Source of the DNA: Brachycybe producta
Lineage: Eukaryota > Arthropoda > Diplopoda > Playtdesmida > Andrognathidae
NCBI GenBank assembly: GCA_036925085.1
Contig: JAUPFP010000009.1
Span: 5,628,233 to 5,692,232, forward strand
Direction of reading: 5' to 3'
DNA length: 64,000 nt
Below, in pieces: positions 1-10,533 of this stretch. The notes below the pieces were generated by a model. It made no database searches. It saw only the letters and a list, made by a program, of their open reading frames with translations, and had not been told where the DNA came from. How positions within the stretch are numbered: position 1 is the stretch's first letter; each line of letters begins with the position of its first letter. The translations under genes and the position numbers were made by a program.

Positions 1-483
1 GCACTGTAGCTGCCTGATGCCTGGAAAGGTTAAACAGGAAATGAATGAAAATATGTTTCTAATGAATGAAAATTACTTCGTGCAGCTGGTTTTTCGAACT
101 CTTGATTATTCTGTCTTTCGGAACAGCAAAATGAAGAGAAACTTGAATGTCTTTTAGAAACTAGAAGGGCAACTCAATCTCTTAAGTGTATTTTCATACT
201 GATTATCTTTCGAAATAAGCTTTTGACGAATAAAAAAAACTTTAAGCTGACAATATTTTTTTAAAATTTTGTCTATAAAAAGTTTATTTTGAAAGATAAT
301 CATTATAAAAATACCCTTCTAGTTTCTAGTTTCTCTTCACTTTGCACCTGAAAGGCGGAATAATTAAAATAATTAAACTAAATTAATAATTAAAACCATC
401 GTAAATGCATTTTCTGCTTCGAATGTTTAATAAAACAAATTTCAATTAATAAAATGAACGATTAATTGTTTTACGAAACGTAC
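1..483 (-). other. MICAL intron after coding exon 2, partial
   Basis: The intron begins at the GTACGT donor at 483 and continues left of the window. It carries a CTAGAAGGG-family palindrome (83-370). I see no further MICAL exon before the edge. Confidence 0.75.
83..370. mobile_element. Palindromic repeat, CTAGAAGGG family, copy 1
   Basis: The left arm reads CTTGATTATTCTGTCTTTC, then AAACTAGAAGGG and ATCTTTC. The right arm is its inverted counterpart (AAAGTTTATTTTGAAAGAT, CCCTTCTAGTTTCT, then CTGAAAGGCGGAATAA). At least a dozen related full or half copies occur in the window, always with the same two-arm layout. No coding capacity is visible. The family looks like a non-autonomous DNA transposon, but I could not define a consistent target duplication. 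Confidence 0.7.
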
Positions 484-691
484 TAATGTGATCGATCGCT
501 CCTGCGCAGAACTTTCCGTAAAATTTCTTAGCTCCCAGATTCCTGAGATCGTGGATTACAAACGGCCATAAATGCAATACGTTGTTTCTCGAGAACCGAT
601 CTCTCTTCTCGATAACAACTACTTTGGCGCCAAGTAGTTGCGCTTCGATGGCCGCTCTTAGCCCACATGGTCCAGCTCCGATAATCAAAAC
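484..691 (-). CDS. Mical: MICAL, second coding exon (FAD-binding segment)
   Basis: MICAL is a flavin monooxygenase that oxidises actin methionines and drives filament disassembly downstream of semaphorin/plexin signalling, in the cytoplasm. This exon encodes residues 98 to about 166 when joined to the exon at 789-1079. Visible features are the Rossmann dinucleotide motif GAGPCG (residues 102-107), the acidic residue E125 in VVVIEKRD that would contact the FAD ribose, and the family blocks NNVLHLWPF and [10 protein letters not shown]. The acceptor is a T-rich tract ending TATAG just before GTT TTG ATT. The donor is A|GTACGT after ATCGATCACATTA, leaving phase 1. [13 protein letters not shown] is very close to the insect protein as I remember it. 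The rest of the gene lies left of the window. No frameshift or stop interrupts the exon. Confidence 0.93.
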
Positions 692-788
692 CTATAAAAA
701 AAAAAGATGGTAAAAAACAGTGAAAGAAATTCGTCGAAAGAATGAAAAATGTTTTATTTTCTCGTTTCGTAAAAACCAGAAGTTATAC
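692..788 (-). other. MICAL intron between coding exons 1 and 2
   Basis: This 97-base intron has GT (788-787) and AG (693-692) ends and a T-rich acceptor tract. The short length contrasts with the repeat-inflated DNA elsewhere in the window. Confidence 0.9.
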
Positions 789-1079
789 TTTGACATTAGC
801 GCAGGCTTTTCCTCGGTTGTAACATCTGTGACTCGCTCTTTTGTCAAACTTGGCCCAAAGTGCTTGAGCCTTCCACGATCGGAGTTTCGCTCGTAGCTTC
901 GGATAAAAACCAGGAAAATGTGTCGGCTTGATGCGTAAAGTCTCGCAGAGGAGACGAAACGTTCCTTGGACACTCTTGAAAGTTTGCGCATTTGCGAACT
1001 GATCGAAAATGTCCGCAGCGGCTGCACTTTCGGGACTTAGGGCTTGTTTCGTCCCAGATTCCATCGCAACGCCGAACAT
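789..1079 (-). CDS. Mical: MICAL, first coding exon (N-terminus)
   Basis: This exon encodes 97 residues beginning MFGVAMESG. The block SWKAQALWAKFDKRASH and the following RGKACANVK are typical of the N-terminal helical part of the MICAL monooxygenase domain, just before the first Rossmann strand. The donor is AAA|GTATAA and the intron is phase 0, so the exon joins in frame to [10 protein letters not shown] at 691. The ATG at 1079 was chosen because its context (GAGAAAATGT) is good and an in-frame stop (TGA) lies about nine codons upstream. An upstream non-coding exon is possible, because ACATAG about 16 bases upstream could be a splice acceptor. The N-terminus is short like vertebrate MICALs and lacks the long Gln/His extension of Drosophila MICAL. 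Confidence 0.9.
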
Positions 1080-1299
1080 TTTCTCCGCAAACTTTCTATG
1101 TTTTCATGACTTGAAACATAAGAAAAAAGATATACAAATTGATTTTATAAAACAAGAAGAAGTCGCAAAGAAGAAATTAACGCCATTTTGAAATATGGCA
1201 GCCATTTTTCTGCTGTCATGGCCCCTTTTATTCAGTATGTCTCTTAGATTTAGAAAGTTTAAAGTGCCATGACATCTTCTTATAAGTGCATTTCATTCA

Positions 1300-1372
1300 G
1301 TTCAGGGCGCGCGAGAAACGTTTCTCAACAATGTGCCCGCGTGCCAATTTCAACTATTGGTTGATTGGCTGG
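1300..1372 (-). promoter_or_regulatory. Candidate MICAL promoter region with CCAAT boxes
   Basis: About 230-290 bases upstream of the MICAL start codon there is a short GC-rich patch (GGGCGCGCGAG). Next to it, two CCAAT boxes lie eight bases apart on the minus strand (AGCCAATCAACCAAT, 1355-1369), with a third CCAAT on the plus strand near 1344. No TATA box or transcription start can be fixed from sequence alone, so this is an inference from motif clustering and position. Confidence 0.3.
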
Positions 1373-1682
1373 CAGGCCTCATGTAGAGAATCACTGTCTA
1401 GTATATTTTAGACACAAATAAACAATTTTCAGAAAGGTCATTATTTTCGTTTATTTCAACAAATCTTTGTTCAGGAGGTCCACTTGTGACTTTATTTGGC
1501 AATTTCTTTTTTTTTTTCATGCAATAATGCCCTCTGGTGGACGTACTCAAAAATAAATCATTGAGCTGTCAGTGAACTCATTGATCCAGACGGTCATTAT
1601 GGTGACGTCATAATTGCTGGAAGTCTGTGTTTTAATTTCACACTTCATTTACTTTTATAACTTAAGATGGGTTTTATGAACA

Positions 1683-1945
1683 GAGCTGTTTTTCGAACTT
1701 CTTGATTAATTCTATCTTGTAGAAGAGCTGAAATTAAGAGAAAACAGTGTTAGAAACTAGAAGGGTAAGCTCAATCACATAAGGGTATTTTCACATCGAT
1801 ATCTTTCAAAATAAACTTTTTTTTAACTGATATAAAAAGCTTATTTTGAAACATATCAACATAAAAAATACCTGAGCTACCCTTCTAGTTTCTAAAACAA
1901 TTTTTACATTTTGCACCTGAAAGACAGAATAACCAGAGTTCCAGG
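1683..1945. mobile_element. Palindromic repeat, CTAGAAGGG family, copy 2
   Basis: The two arms are inverted: TTTTTCGAACTTCTTGATTA at the left end and GACAGAATAACCAGAGTTCC at the right. The AACTAGAAGGGTA and TACCCTTCTAGTTTC blocks lie symmetrically inside. Confidence 0.7.
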
Positions 1946-2220
1946 AACGTTTACGCTTTCAATACCACCTTAGCAACTGACTGTGATATAAACTATTGCG
2001 ATAACAACGACACTCTTATGCTGTTACTGTCATAACAGAGTCAACTATTATACAAACTACTGGTGTCATATGACAATTTTAGTTAAATTATTGCTATAGC
2101 AGTTGTTACTTTACTATTATTGTCATAAGAAAATAAACTGCTATACAAAATATTGCTATAACATTTTCATGGCAGTGACGTTCATAAAAAATATTGTCAT
2201 AACAATTGATTAGTTATGAT

Positions 2221-2630
2221 ACCTAGGCTACTGTTATGGCAACTAAGCTACTGTTATAACAACTAAGCTACTGTTGTAACAACTAAGCTACTGTTGTAAC
2301 AACTAAGCTACTGTTGTAACAACTAAGCTACTGTTGTAACAACTAAGCTACTGTTGTAACAACTAAGCTACTGTTGTAACAACTAAGCTACTGTTGTGAC
2401 AACTAAGCTACTGTTATGACAACTAAGCTACTGTTATGACAACTAAGCTACTGTTATGACAACTAAGCTACTGTTATGACAACTAAGCTACTGTAATGAC
2501 AACTAAGCTACTGTAATGACAACTAAGCTACTGTAATGACAACTAAACTACTGTTATAACAACTAAGCTACTGCAATGAGAACTAAACTACTGTTATGAC
2601 AACTAAACTACTGTTATAACAATTGCCTGT
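2221..2630. repeat. 20-bp minisatellite, about 20 copies
   Basis: The unit is AACTAAGCTACTGTTGTAAC. Units keep exact 20-base register over about 410 bases. Variant units are grouped: GTTGTAAC units come first, then GTTATGAC, then GTAATGAC, then mixed units. The 250 bases to the left contain related but scrambled motifs (GCTGTTACTGTCATAAC and similar), probably an older decayed part of the array. Confidence 0.95.
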
Positions 2631-3118
2631 CAAATACAAACGCCCCCCCATAGCAGTAAACGCATGCAAATCCACTGGCACGTGAAATTCCATTTATCAA
2701 GTTTTACGGCACGTGGACAGGTAAAAAAAAAAGATGGCGTGATTGGCTCCACACGTGCCTGTCAATCACAACAATTCTACTCATATAGCAAAGAAGCTAA
2801 TGAAAAATTGTGACCAATTATAAAATTACGATATAGACCTCACTAAGCTCCACCCCCCCCCCCCCCATATTAAGTGTATGTCGCGTGATGTTTCGTGACG
2901 TCACCAAATAGGCCGTGAGCTAAGAAAAAGTGTCTCTAAATATGGTCACAATGTGGGTTTCAGTTTTTTTTTGGATAACATTAAAAAATAGTTACAAAAA
3001 AAAAAAACAGGTCAAAATAAAATTCTTTTAGATTTTTTTTGTCAGTTTTTGTCTCTTGGGAGGGGAGGGGCTCCGTATTTTAACCCTTTTTTTTGGGAGG
3101 GGGGATGATTCATTCTAA

Positions 3119-3314
3119 GGCCGGCATCACACGATGTGTGCACTAGTCACACATTTTCACCTTGAAAGTTTTTAACCCTTTTTTTTCTGAGGGTTCCAAT
3201 ATAGAATAAAGGATTACTTTTATACAGGTTTATGTTTTGACAGTTCTGTGTAAAATATTCAAGTTATTGAAAAGTATGTGTGTGACAAGTGCACACACAT
3301 CGTGTGAAACCGGC
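3119..3314. mobile_element. Short inverted-repeat element with CACACGATGTG ends
   Basis: The left end GGCCGGCATCACACGATGTG and the right end CACATCGTGTGAAACCGGC are inverted, with GTGCAC just inside each. A TAA precedes the left end but no matching TAA follows the right end. A related half-copy lies at 58068-58140. It is probably a MITE of the Harbinger-like type, unproven without a target duplication. Confidence 0.5.
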
Positions 3315-3462
3315 ATCACACCTACATAATTATATAAATAGCTTATTTTATCAATAGTTTTATTATGTGTGAGCACTGAAAGAGACACCTTGTGACGCTT
3401 TTATGAACGTAAACTTCATTTCTTCTGTATAGGAATGAACTAAATTAATAAAATTTGGATTA

Positions 3463-3762
3463 AACCTAGTAAACACACCTGATAATTTAAATGCATTTAA
3501 ATAATAAACGTGTTCTACAGAGCCCTGTGAAGGACAAAACAAACAATATATCGAATTCAATTTATTCAGTTAATTAATCTGAAAATATTGAGTTAATACT
3601 TAAATATAATTATAGAAACTATTGATTTAGTATTTCAATTTAAAATATTAATAATAAAAGTCAATTTTTATTTGGTGTTCATGTCCTTAACTGGATTCCG
3701 TATAATTCACCTAAACACATTTAATTTGAATTCATTTAACTCATGTGTGAGTACAAGGTATT
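3463..3762 (-). mobile_element. 300-bp repeat, ACCTTGTACACAC family, minus copy
   Basis: This is the minus-strand copy of a family seen three more times (39414, 41122, 45604). The ends are short inverted repeats of the form ATACCTWGTACACAC. Between them lie the conserved blocks AGGTGAATTATACGGAATCC and GTCCTTCACAGGGCTCTGTA. No ORF is conserved across copies. Confidence 0.75.
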
Positions 3763-3929
3763 AGAAAGAAAGTTTAAATACGTTTATCTAATCAAAATTA
3801 ACTTTTTTTTAATTATATCACTGACATGTCATTTGATTATGACATGATTATGATTGACATTTACAAAATAAAAACAACTAAAATAATCAAGTTTTGTACA
3901 AAAAAAATGTTAGAAATTTATTACTGTTT

Positions 3930-4205
3930 TATCAAACAAAGCAAAATTAAGAAAAAACTAGAAATTCGTTTTAGAAACTAGAAAGGGTAGCTTAATCAAC
4001 TTACAGATATTTTCATGTTGATATGATCTTTTAAACTTTCAAAATAAACTTTTTATAAGACACAACTAAAATAAAAAGTTTATTATAAAAGATACCAAGC
4101 ATAAAAATATTCCTTACCCTTCTAGTTTATAAAAATTAATTTGATTTTGCTCTAGAAAGACAGAAATAACCAAAGAGTTCAAAAATCAGTTGTTCATAAA
4201 CAATC
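3930..4205. mobile_element. Palindromic repeat, CTAGAAGGG family, copy 3
   Basis: The left arm is degenerate (AACTAGAAAGGGTAG). The right arm is clearer, with CCCTTCTAGTTTATAAAA and a final GAAAGACAGAAATAACCAA followed by AAATCAGTTGTTCATAAAC. Confidence 0.6.
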
Positions 4206-4229
4206 TTATAAAAACACATATTTTTTAAT

Positions 4230-4375
4230 GTTTTGGTTTCCTAAAAAGTTTATTTTGAAAGATATCAACATGAGAATACTGTTAAGTCGTTCAACTACCA
4301 TTCTAGTTTCTAACACACTTTCAATTTCTCCGTAATTTTGTTCCTGAAATGCAGACAATAAATAGTTCGGAAAAA
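4230..4375. mobile_element. CTAGAAGGG family, right-arm fragment
   Basis: Only the right arm is present (AAGTTTATTTTGAAAGATAT, then CATTCTAGTTTCTAACA and CTGAAATGCAGACAATAA). It abuts copy 3, suggesting adjacent insertion or partial duplication. Confidence 0.55.
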
Positions 4376-4506
4376 TCGTTAATTAACAAATAATTTGTTA
4401 AAACAAATAACATTTCTTACAAAATTTACGATTTTTTCTTAGCATGGATATTTATAGCTTGACGTGCACGTGGTTTCTATGTCTACCTTCCCCACAAAAA
4501 AAAGAC

Positions 4507-4720
4507 ACTGGCAATTAGAAAACGGGATGAACTTCAGTTGGCTCCGCCCTTGTTATGACGACTGGCAACTTCTAATTGGGCTTGTTATGTGGTTCGACGT
4601 TGAAAAGGGCGGAGAGCATGTGACGTCAGACTACATAACCAACCAACCAATTAGAAAGTCGCCGGTAGTCATAAAAAGGGCGGAGCCAACTGAAGTTTGT
4701 CCCGTTTTCTAATTGCCTGT
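4507..4720. mobile_element. Mutator-like MITE, type A, copy 1
   Basis: Type A copies read ACAGGCAATTAGAAA, then a GC-box arm (TTGGCTCCGCCC), a central TGACGTCA region and the inverted arm GGGCGGAGCCAACT ending TTTCTAATTGCCTGT. Here the first bases are mutated (ACTGGCAATTAG). Flanking 9-mers AAAAAAGAC and AAAAAAAAC differ by one base and are consistent with a target duplication. Confidence 0.8.
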
Positions 4721-4740
4721 AAAAAAAACGACCGTACTCC

Positions 4741-4948
4741 ACAGGCAATTAGAAAACGGGACGAACATCAGTTAGCTCCGCCCTTGTTATGACGACCGGC
4801 AACTTCTAATTGGTTTGTTGTGTGGTTCGACGTTGAAAAGGGGCGGAGCATGTGACGTCAGACTACATAACCAACCAATTAGAAAGTTGCCGGTCGTCAT
4901 AAAAAGGGTGGAGCCAACTTCTGTTCATCCCGTTTTCTAATTGCCTCT
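4741..4948. mobile_element. Mutator-like MITE, type A, copy 2
   Basis: This complete palindrome begins 20 bases after copy 1. The end is slightly mutated (TTGCCTCT). The 9-mers on either side do not match, so rearrangement or decay has removed the duplication. Confidence 0.8.
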
Positions 4949-5689
4949 AAAAAGATCGTTTGTAGCGCCATCTGCATCCAAACTTTTAACTGTTATTTTA
5001 GTGATATAGAAAGTTCATTTACACTTCTTTTTTTTTTTAGAGAAAAATATAAAAAAAATCAAAGAAAAATAAATAACAGACGAGGAAAAATAAACTTATT
5101 TTTTTTTTGTTTAAAAACAGATCAAATGTAACATAATTATTAGTTATGAATTTATGAATTATTATAATATATTATAAGAAGAAGAAGGAAAAAAAAGGTG
5201 AAGAAAGAAAAACCACATCCCTTCTTCTCTTCTTTTTTATTTTTCTAATGATTATGAGAAGCAAAATAAGAAAAAAGTCACGAATTTCTCAAGTTTGATT
5301 ACAAACTGAAATAAAATAACAATCATTGAGAAATGCTATTAAAAAAAAAGACTAAATTAAGAGCTACCTTTTAGCATTTTTTTTTTCTTTCTTTCTGATT
5401 TATTAACAACACACCAACAAAAAAAATATGGGAAGTTGTTTCATAAGTTATAATTGGACATGGGGAAATGAACAAAACAGCTAAAACAACAGTGGTTTAA
5501 TATTAGTCTATATTTATCAATGAAACCATAAATTCAACTTATAGCCTTTTATAGAGGGAGGGAGGGGGCTTTAGGGGTGGTTTAAAAAAAAATGAGGGGT
5601 GGGGGGGGGGGGGAATGTGAGGGCATTGCCCAGTAGCTTTGATGGACCAACATCAAGTATTTTTTGTCTTCAGAGGGGTAGTATAGTTT

Positions 5690-6860
5690 TTAATTTAGCT
5701 CTCCTCCAGTTTGAGCTTTTTTTTTAATATATATATATATTTATAGTTTAGCTTTCATCTGGTTTAATTGGCTATTGTCAACTGCTCCACTTTAGCTGTT
5801 GTTCACTTTAGATTTTTTTCCAGTTTAGCTCTTAGTTGTTTAATGGTTTAACTCATTCACAGGTTTAGCTGTTTTAAAATTTAGCTTTTGTTCAATTTTA
5901 CTCTTGCAACGTATTACATTTTAACTCTTTTATGGTTTAATTATTAGTTTAGCTCTCGTTCAGTTTGAGCTTTTTATATATTTATAGTTTAGCTCTCATC
6001 TGGTTTAATTGGCTAAATTGTCAACTGCTTCACTTTAGCTGTTGTTCACTTTAGATCTTTTCCAGTTTAGCTGTTCTAAAATTTAGCTTTTGTTTAGTTT
6101 TATTCTTGCAACTTGTTACATTTTGGCTGTTTTATAGATTGAGTTTAGCTCTCGTTCAGTGTAGCTGTTAAAAGTATGGCTCTTATACAGTTTGGCTATT
6201 GTGTACTGGTTCACTTTAGCTTTTGTGCAATTTAGTTTTTGTCCAGTTTAGCTGTTGTAATTTAGCTCTTGTCCAATTCAGATCTTATCAGATGAGATTT
6301 GCTATTTTATTAGCCTTCATCCTATTTAGCTCTTGTAAAAATTAGCTCCTTTACAGTTGTATTTATAGGTCTTGCATATTTTAGCACTCATCCAGTTTAG
6401 CTGTTATACAGAATAATCATTATATGGTTTTGCTGCAATCCTCGTTTTTATTTTGAATAGTTTAGCTCTTCACCGGTTCAGCTCTTTTATATCTTTATAT
6501 TGGTTTAGCTCTTGTACAGTTGCGCGTTTAGCTTATTATTTATAGTAGTATTTAGCGCCTGTACAGTTTAGCTGTTATTATGAGTGTTATGCAGTTATTT
6601 TGTTTGGTAACTGCTGGTCTACTTTAGCTTTGGAATAGTTTAGTTCTTGTCCAGGTTAATTATCCACTTTAGCTTTGGAATAGTTTAGTTCTTGTCTAAG
6701 TCAGCTATTATCCACTTTAGCTGTTGTAGTTTAGCTTTTGTCCAAGTCAGCGTTTCTGTAGTTTAGCATTCATAGTTAATCTATCGTCTAGCTACATATA
6801 AAGTTTAGCTTTTATAATAGTTTATGAGTTCTATTTCATTTTAGCTGTTATAAAATGCAA
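5690..6860. repeat. Degenerate TTTAGCT-rich repeat array
   Basis: Dozens of loosely spaced copies of TTTAGCT[CG]TTGT, TCCAGTTTAGCT and similar phrases occur with no fixed period. Two larger blocks (CTTTCATCTGGTTTAATTGG near 5752 and 5992) show internal duplication. The reverse-complement phrase dominates 13930-14520. It looks like an old, decayed satellite-type repeat. Confidence 0.7.
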
Positions 6861-7728
6861 TCCACACATGCGCGCGCGCGCGTCGTTTGTCACATTTCTT
6901 TGCTTGTTGACGTCACGAGACCCAACCCATTTTTTTTTTGCAGGATTGTAGCAGGTACACGTGCAAGTTAATCAAGCAAACTTAACCAAGGTTTTTAAAA
7001 GAAAACCTAGATTTATTTACATTGAGACACAAAAGATATTCTTAGATATGAGAGAAGACTCATTGAAATAATAATAACAATAAGAGTCATAGACAAAGTG
7101 AATGGCAAACCAGACATAAGAAAGTGAAATGAGTTCATAGCTTAAAAATAGGCCAAAAAAAAAGTAATAGAAGTAAAAAAAAACATAGCCTCAAACTACA
7201 ATGGGTCAGAAAAAAAACTAAATCTATATTAGAAATAATTATCTTAACTAAGAATTAACTAGTAGTAAAAACATTAAAGAAAATAAACAAAAACCTATTT
7301 AGAAAACAATAAAAAAAAATTAATATTTTGGCCTAAAGTCACAAAATGGCTGCTTTTAGACTAATCAGCTGTTAAAATCTTTTTTCTTACCTGTTAACAT
7401 TTTTCTAGTGTAATTAATTTTCTTATAAAATCCAAATTAAAATAATTTAAAAAAAAAACACAATTTTCAGTTGAAGCCAAATGACCGAAATAATAATCCA
7501 AAATCCATTTCACTCAACCCCATGTTACAAAATATCTCCATAGACTTCAATGTATTTGTGAAATTGAATTGCGATGGTGGCGACATCTGGGTATCTCTGT
7601 ACGGTTTAAAGTTTGGGCGTTGCAGAGGAATGCGTCATTCAACTTGTCATTCAATTAGGTTCTTATCTCCGCCCTATGTATTTAATGGTCTGTTTTGTGG
7701 CGCCACCTAGTGATTCTGATGTAACGCA

Positions 7729-7749
7729 CCCCCCCCCCCCCCCCCCCCC
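7729..7749. repeat. Poly-C run (21 C)
   Basis: An uninterrupted C homopolymer followed by a T-rich stretch. Comparable G or C runs of 19-25 bases occur at 19370, 24492 and 46610. Confidence 0.95.
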
Positions 7750-7799
7750 TTTTTGATTGATTTTTGTTTGGAAGTCCTGTTGGCGGTGGTTTTAAATTT

Positions 7800-7932
7800 T
7801 ACACGACTCTCAAATTCGGATTATTCTGTGTATAAAAGGTTTATTTTGAAAGATATGAACATGACAATTAGAGCTACTCTCCTAGTTTCTAAAATAAGTT
7901 CTACTTTCTCTCATTTTACTCGTGAAAAACAG
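7800..7932. mobile_element. CTAGAAGGG family fragment
   Basis: A single arm with AAAGGTTTATTTTGAAAGAT, then CTCCTAGTTTCTAAAA. The partner arm is not recognisable to the left. Confidence 0.5.
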
Positions 7933-8117
7933 TAGGGGTTACCTAATATGGCGTTATCGTTGGGTATTTCTATGTAATGCGCCATATTAGGCTACCTTAG
8001 TTGATACCTGAAAACTACTTCAGAAAATTAGACTAAAGGCCGATATACATGTTCCGGTCGTTGCAGACGACGCGGCACGCGATGCCAGAAAGCGTGAATG
8101 GTGACAGTTTTACTGGA

Positions 8118-8154
8118 GCACAGAATAAGGATATATATATCTCCTTATTCTGTG
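8118..8154. repeat. Perfect hairpin around an AT core
   Basis: CACAGAATAAGGA and its exact reverse complement TCCTTATTCTGTG flank a 10-base TATATATATC loop. It lies in an unusually GC-rich, otherwise unexplained stretch (8040-8290). Confidence 0.85.
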
Positions 8155-8749
8155 ACTGGAGCGTGTACACTGAACTACTGGCATCCTGTTGACCTAAACA
8201 GGCGGGCCTCCACCGGCATAGCTGACATGTTTACCGGAACGCGTGGGTGCACTACTGGTCGACCTGCACGGGCATACCTGACAGGTTTATTGGGACGTGT
8301 GTGCCGCCCTTTAACCACTTCATATTTTTATTGTTCAATATTATGACAAATTTGGAATTTTTTGAATTTGTTGATTTAGATTTAGCGTCCTAATGACAGC
8401 TTTATTATTAAGAAGAATTGAGCTGCTATCAATTTTTGTTTTGTATGTTTGACCGGCTCGTAGCCGCCGCTGATTTTACGAAATACGTACGCGGTAAGCA
8501 GCACATACGCTATCTTATCTATGGTAACGTTTTGAAGCAGGGAACGATAAAAGCAAATGGTGAACAAATATGGAATCTTACTTCCGTAAATCCCATAATA
8601 TATTTTTTTTTAAATATTACATAATCATAAAACTTAAATGAGAATTTTGATCAATTACATTATTTTAAATAATAATTTCTTTTCAATAATTTTTTTGAAG
8701 TATTTTTAATAATTCTTTTTTAGTAATATGTAGAACGCCATATTAGTGC

Positions 8750-8965
8750 AACCATATGGAGGGAATAGGAACAAGGGGGACGACAAAGAAGCTAATCATG
8801 TACAAAATTCACAGAAAAGCAAGCGATTTTACTTTTATGTTCGCGTTCTTCTGGATACCGAGATTAGAATGAATTAAATTCTGAAAATTCAGTAAAAACG
8901 CGGATAAAAGTTTAAAAATGCTTGCTATACTGTACGAGATTCACCTTCGTATATTGTCTTCCTTA
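8750..8965 (+). repeat. Fragment homologous to the 17.7-18.4 kb Harbinger-like element
   Basis: ATTCAGTAAAAACGCGGAT, AAATGCTTGCTATACTG and GAGATTCACC align with the interior of the element at 17693-18351, as does the stretch from AATCATGTAC to GATTTTACTTTTAT. The shared part looks protein-like in the other copy, but here it contains stops. No inverted ends are visible. Confidence 0.6.
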
Positions 8966-9459
8966 GGCAAGTGTGAGACATGAGAGAGAGAGAGAAATAT
9001 AACTTCATAAATATGACTTCATGTCATTGCACATCATTGGCGTGTCTCTTATATGTATAATGTATACAATAATAATAAAAAAAAAATATCGCAGTGATTG
9101 AACTCGTACTGTTGTACAGTACAGCCGCTCTGGCGTTAAGTTTTATTTCACCGTTGATACTACGTTTGATGTTTGGCTTTTTAACCGAGGGTAACATACA
9201 AGATCACCGCGCGGCGACACTTAATTTGTTTACCCATAATGCCCACACCGACGAACAAGTGGGATGCGGTGGGTGAAGAAGAAAAAGAGGCACCCCGTTG
9301 ATACAACAACATCATCATCATCATCGACGACGAAACACATTTCAGTTGTGAGGATTTTTTTTTCTTGCAAAAAAAAAAATGCTTTTTAGTACGGTTTTAA
9401 CGATAATGTGAAGGAAAATTGAGGAAAAGCATAAACAAAAATATAGGGTTCTTTTTAAA

Positions 9460-10533
9460 ATGGCTTGTAGTCGACGGAATACATCTAAAAGTGATCCGAT
9501 CAGTACAAATAACGATGATGATGATGAAGGTGGCGGTAGCGGAGGTGTTGCTAGTGGTGGTGGTGGTGGAAACAACGGTTACGTTCACGTCCGCGTTAAA
9601 CCGTTGGATAATAATTATTACGACTACGGTTTCGATCTGATCGGTGGTCTCTTGGGTCTTCCAAGATTGGTTGATCTTACAAGACAGCAAGTGTTGATCG
9701 GTGCCGTCGTTATCGGTACTTTATCAATACTTTTACTGTATCAAGTGATCGTCAATTTTGATTTGACAGCCGTTTATCAACGGTTTACCGCTTTTATCGT
9801 GCCTGTTTTCGCTATTTTATGCGCTTATTATTGGTTAGCACTTTATTATCGTCGTACTTGGAGTAATGCAAGCATTTATTTGTTTTTTTGCGCTTCTTAT
9901 ATCGGTGAGGTTATCGGTCAATGTTTGACACCGCCACCTTCTTCTTCATCTTCTTCGACTGTCTCAGGTGCAGCAGGTGCTGCGGCTACGGCTGCGGTTG
10001 AAGTTGCCGCCGCTGCGGCTGCTGCAAATGAGTTTACGAACTCTGCATCGTCGCCTGCATCTGTTTCTGTTTCTTCCGTATTTCGTCACCTTCCTTTTTT
10101 GCTTACCGTTGGTATTGCATGTTTTTTTTCATCGGCTGCTACCGAACGATCGGCAAATGTCATTGTCCTAGCTGTCGTTACAACAACAAGGACGTTAGCT
10201 TATGATCAGCTGTATTATTTACCGATTGGTTTAAGACCTTTTGTTGCTTATAGTTTTGGTATATGCGGTGTTATCGCTGCTAAATACGTTGAAGCTGTTA
10301 TACGTTTATCGGCAACTTCTTCTTCTTCAACGTCTAATTCTTCTTCTTCTTCTTCTACCGCTATTGTTGCTATCGATCACGGTCAAATGTTAACGCAAGA
10401 CGGTAAAATTGCTGTCGTTCGACGACGTCGAACTTCAAGTTCTGGTGGAAGTGGTCCTGGGTATGGTCGTAATGCAAGAAGGACTTCTTTGCCGGCCTTG
10501 AGTATGCAGAAAAATCATCTACAGGGCAATCAG
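9460..10533 (+). CDS. PDE3-like cyclic nucleotide phosphodiesterase, first coding exon
   Basis: PDE3 enzymes hydrolyse cAMP and cGMP and are anchored in intracellular membranes through an N-terminal region with six predicted membrane helices. This 358-codon exon shows six hydrophobic segments, at about residues 77-99, 110-130, 138-156, 210-226, 233-248 and 258-282. The stretch LPIGLRPF before helix 6 and the downstream VVRRRRTSSSG and NARRTSLPALS match the order and wording of the PDE3 region carrying PKA/Akt sites (RRRSS and RRPSLPCIS in PDE3B). Insertions are low complexity: acidic and Gly-rich residues 18-40, and Ser- and Ala-rich residues 160-205 between helices 3 and 4. The start ATG has an AAAATGG context. 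The exon ends CAG|GTCAGC in phase 0; reading on reaches a stop six codons later. No HD-type catalytic exon is present in the window. The main alternative is an unrelated six-pass protein. Confidence 0.72.

Larger units (their letters stand above)
1080..9459. other. Intergenic region between divergent MICAL and PDE3-like genes
   Basis: This stretch of about 8.4 kb separates the two start codons. It holds no supportable gene. It contains several MITE copies, the 20-bp tandem array, a degenerate TTTAGCT-rich stretch, a poly-C run and short hairpins, listed separately. The stretches 5000-5560 and 6880-7725 are AT-rich without recognisable features. Confidence 0.7.

Noticed and set aside
783-788. 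Reading the MICAL first exon on to its stop at 783
   Set aside because: The GT at 788-787 joins precisely in frame to [10 protein letters not shown] in the next exon, so the last codons before the stop are intronic.
2221-2630. Regular 20-bp repeats that might suggest a CRISPR array
   Set aside because: There are no unique spacers: the repeat is continuous tandem DNA in a eukaryotic genome with no cas genes.
8098-8346. 82-codon ORF in the GC-rich patch
   Set aside because: It crosses a perfect hairpin, has no recognisable domain, and its start codon has no supporting context.
9094-9276. 60-codon ORF upstream of the PDE3 exon
   Set aside because: Different frame from PDE3, no similarity noticed, and likely 5' untranslated or promoter sequence.
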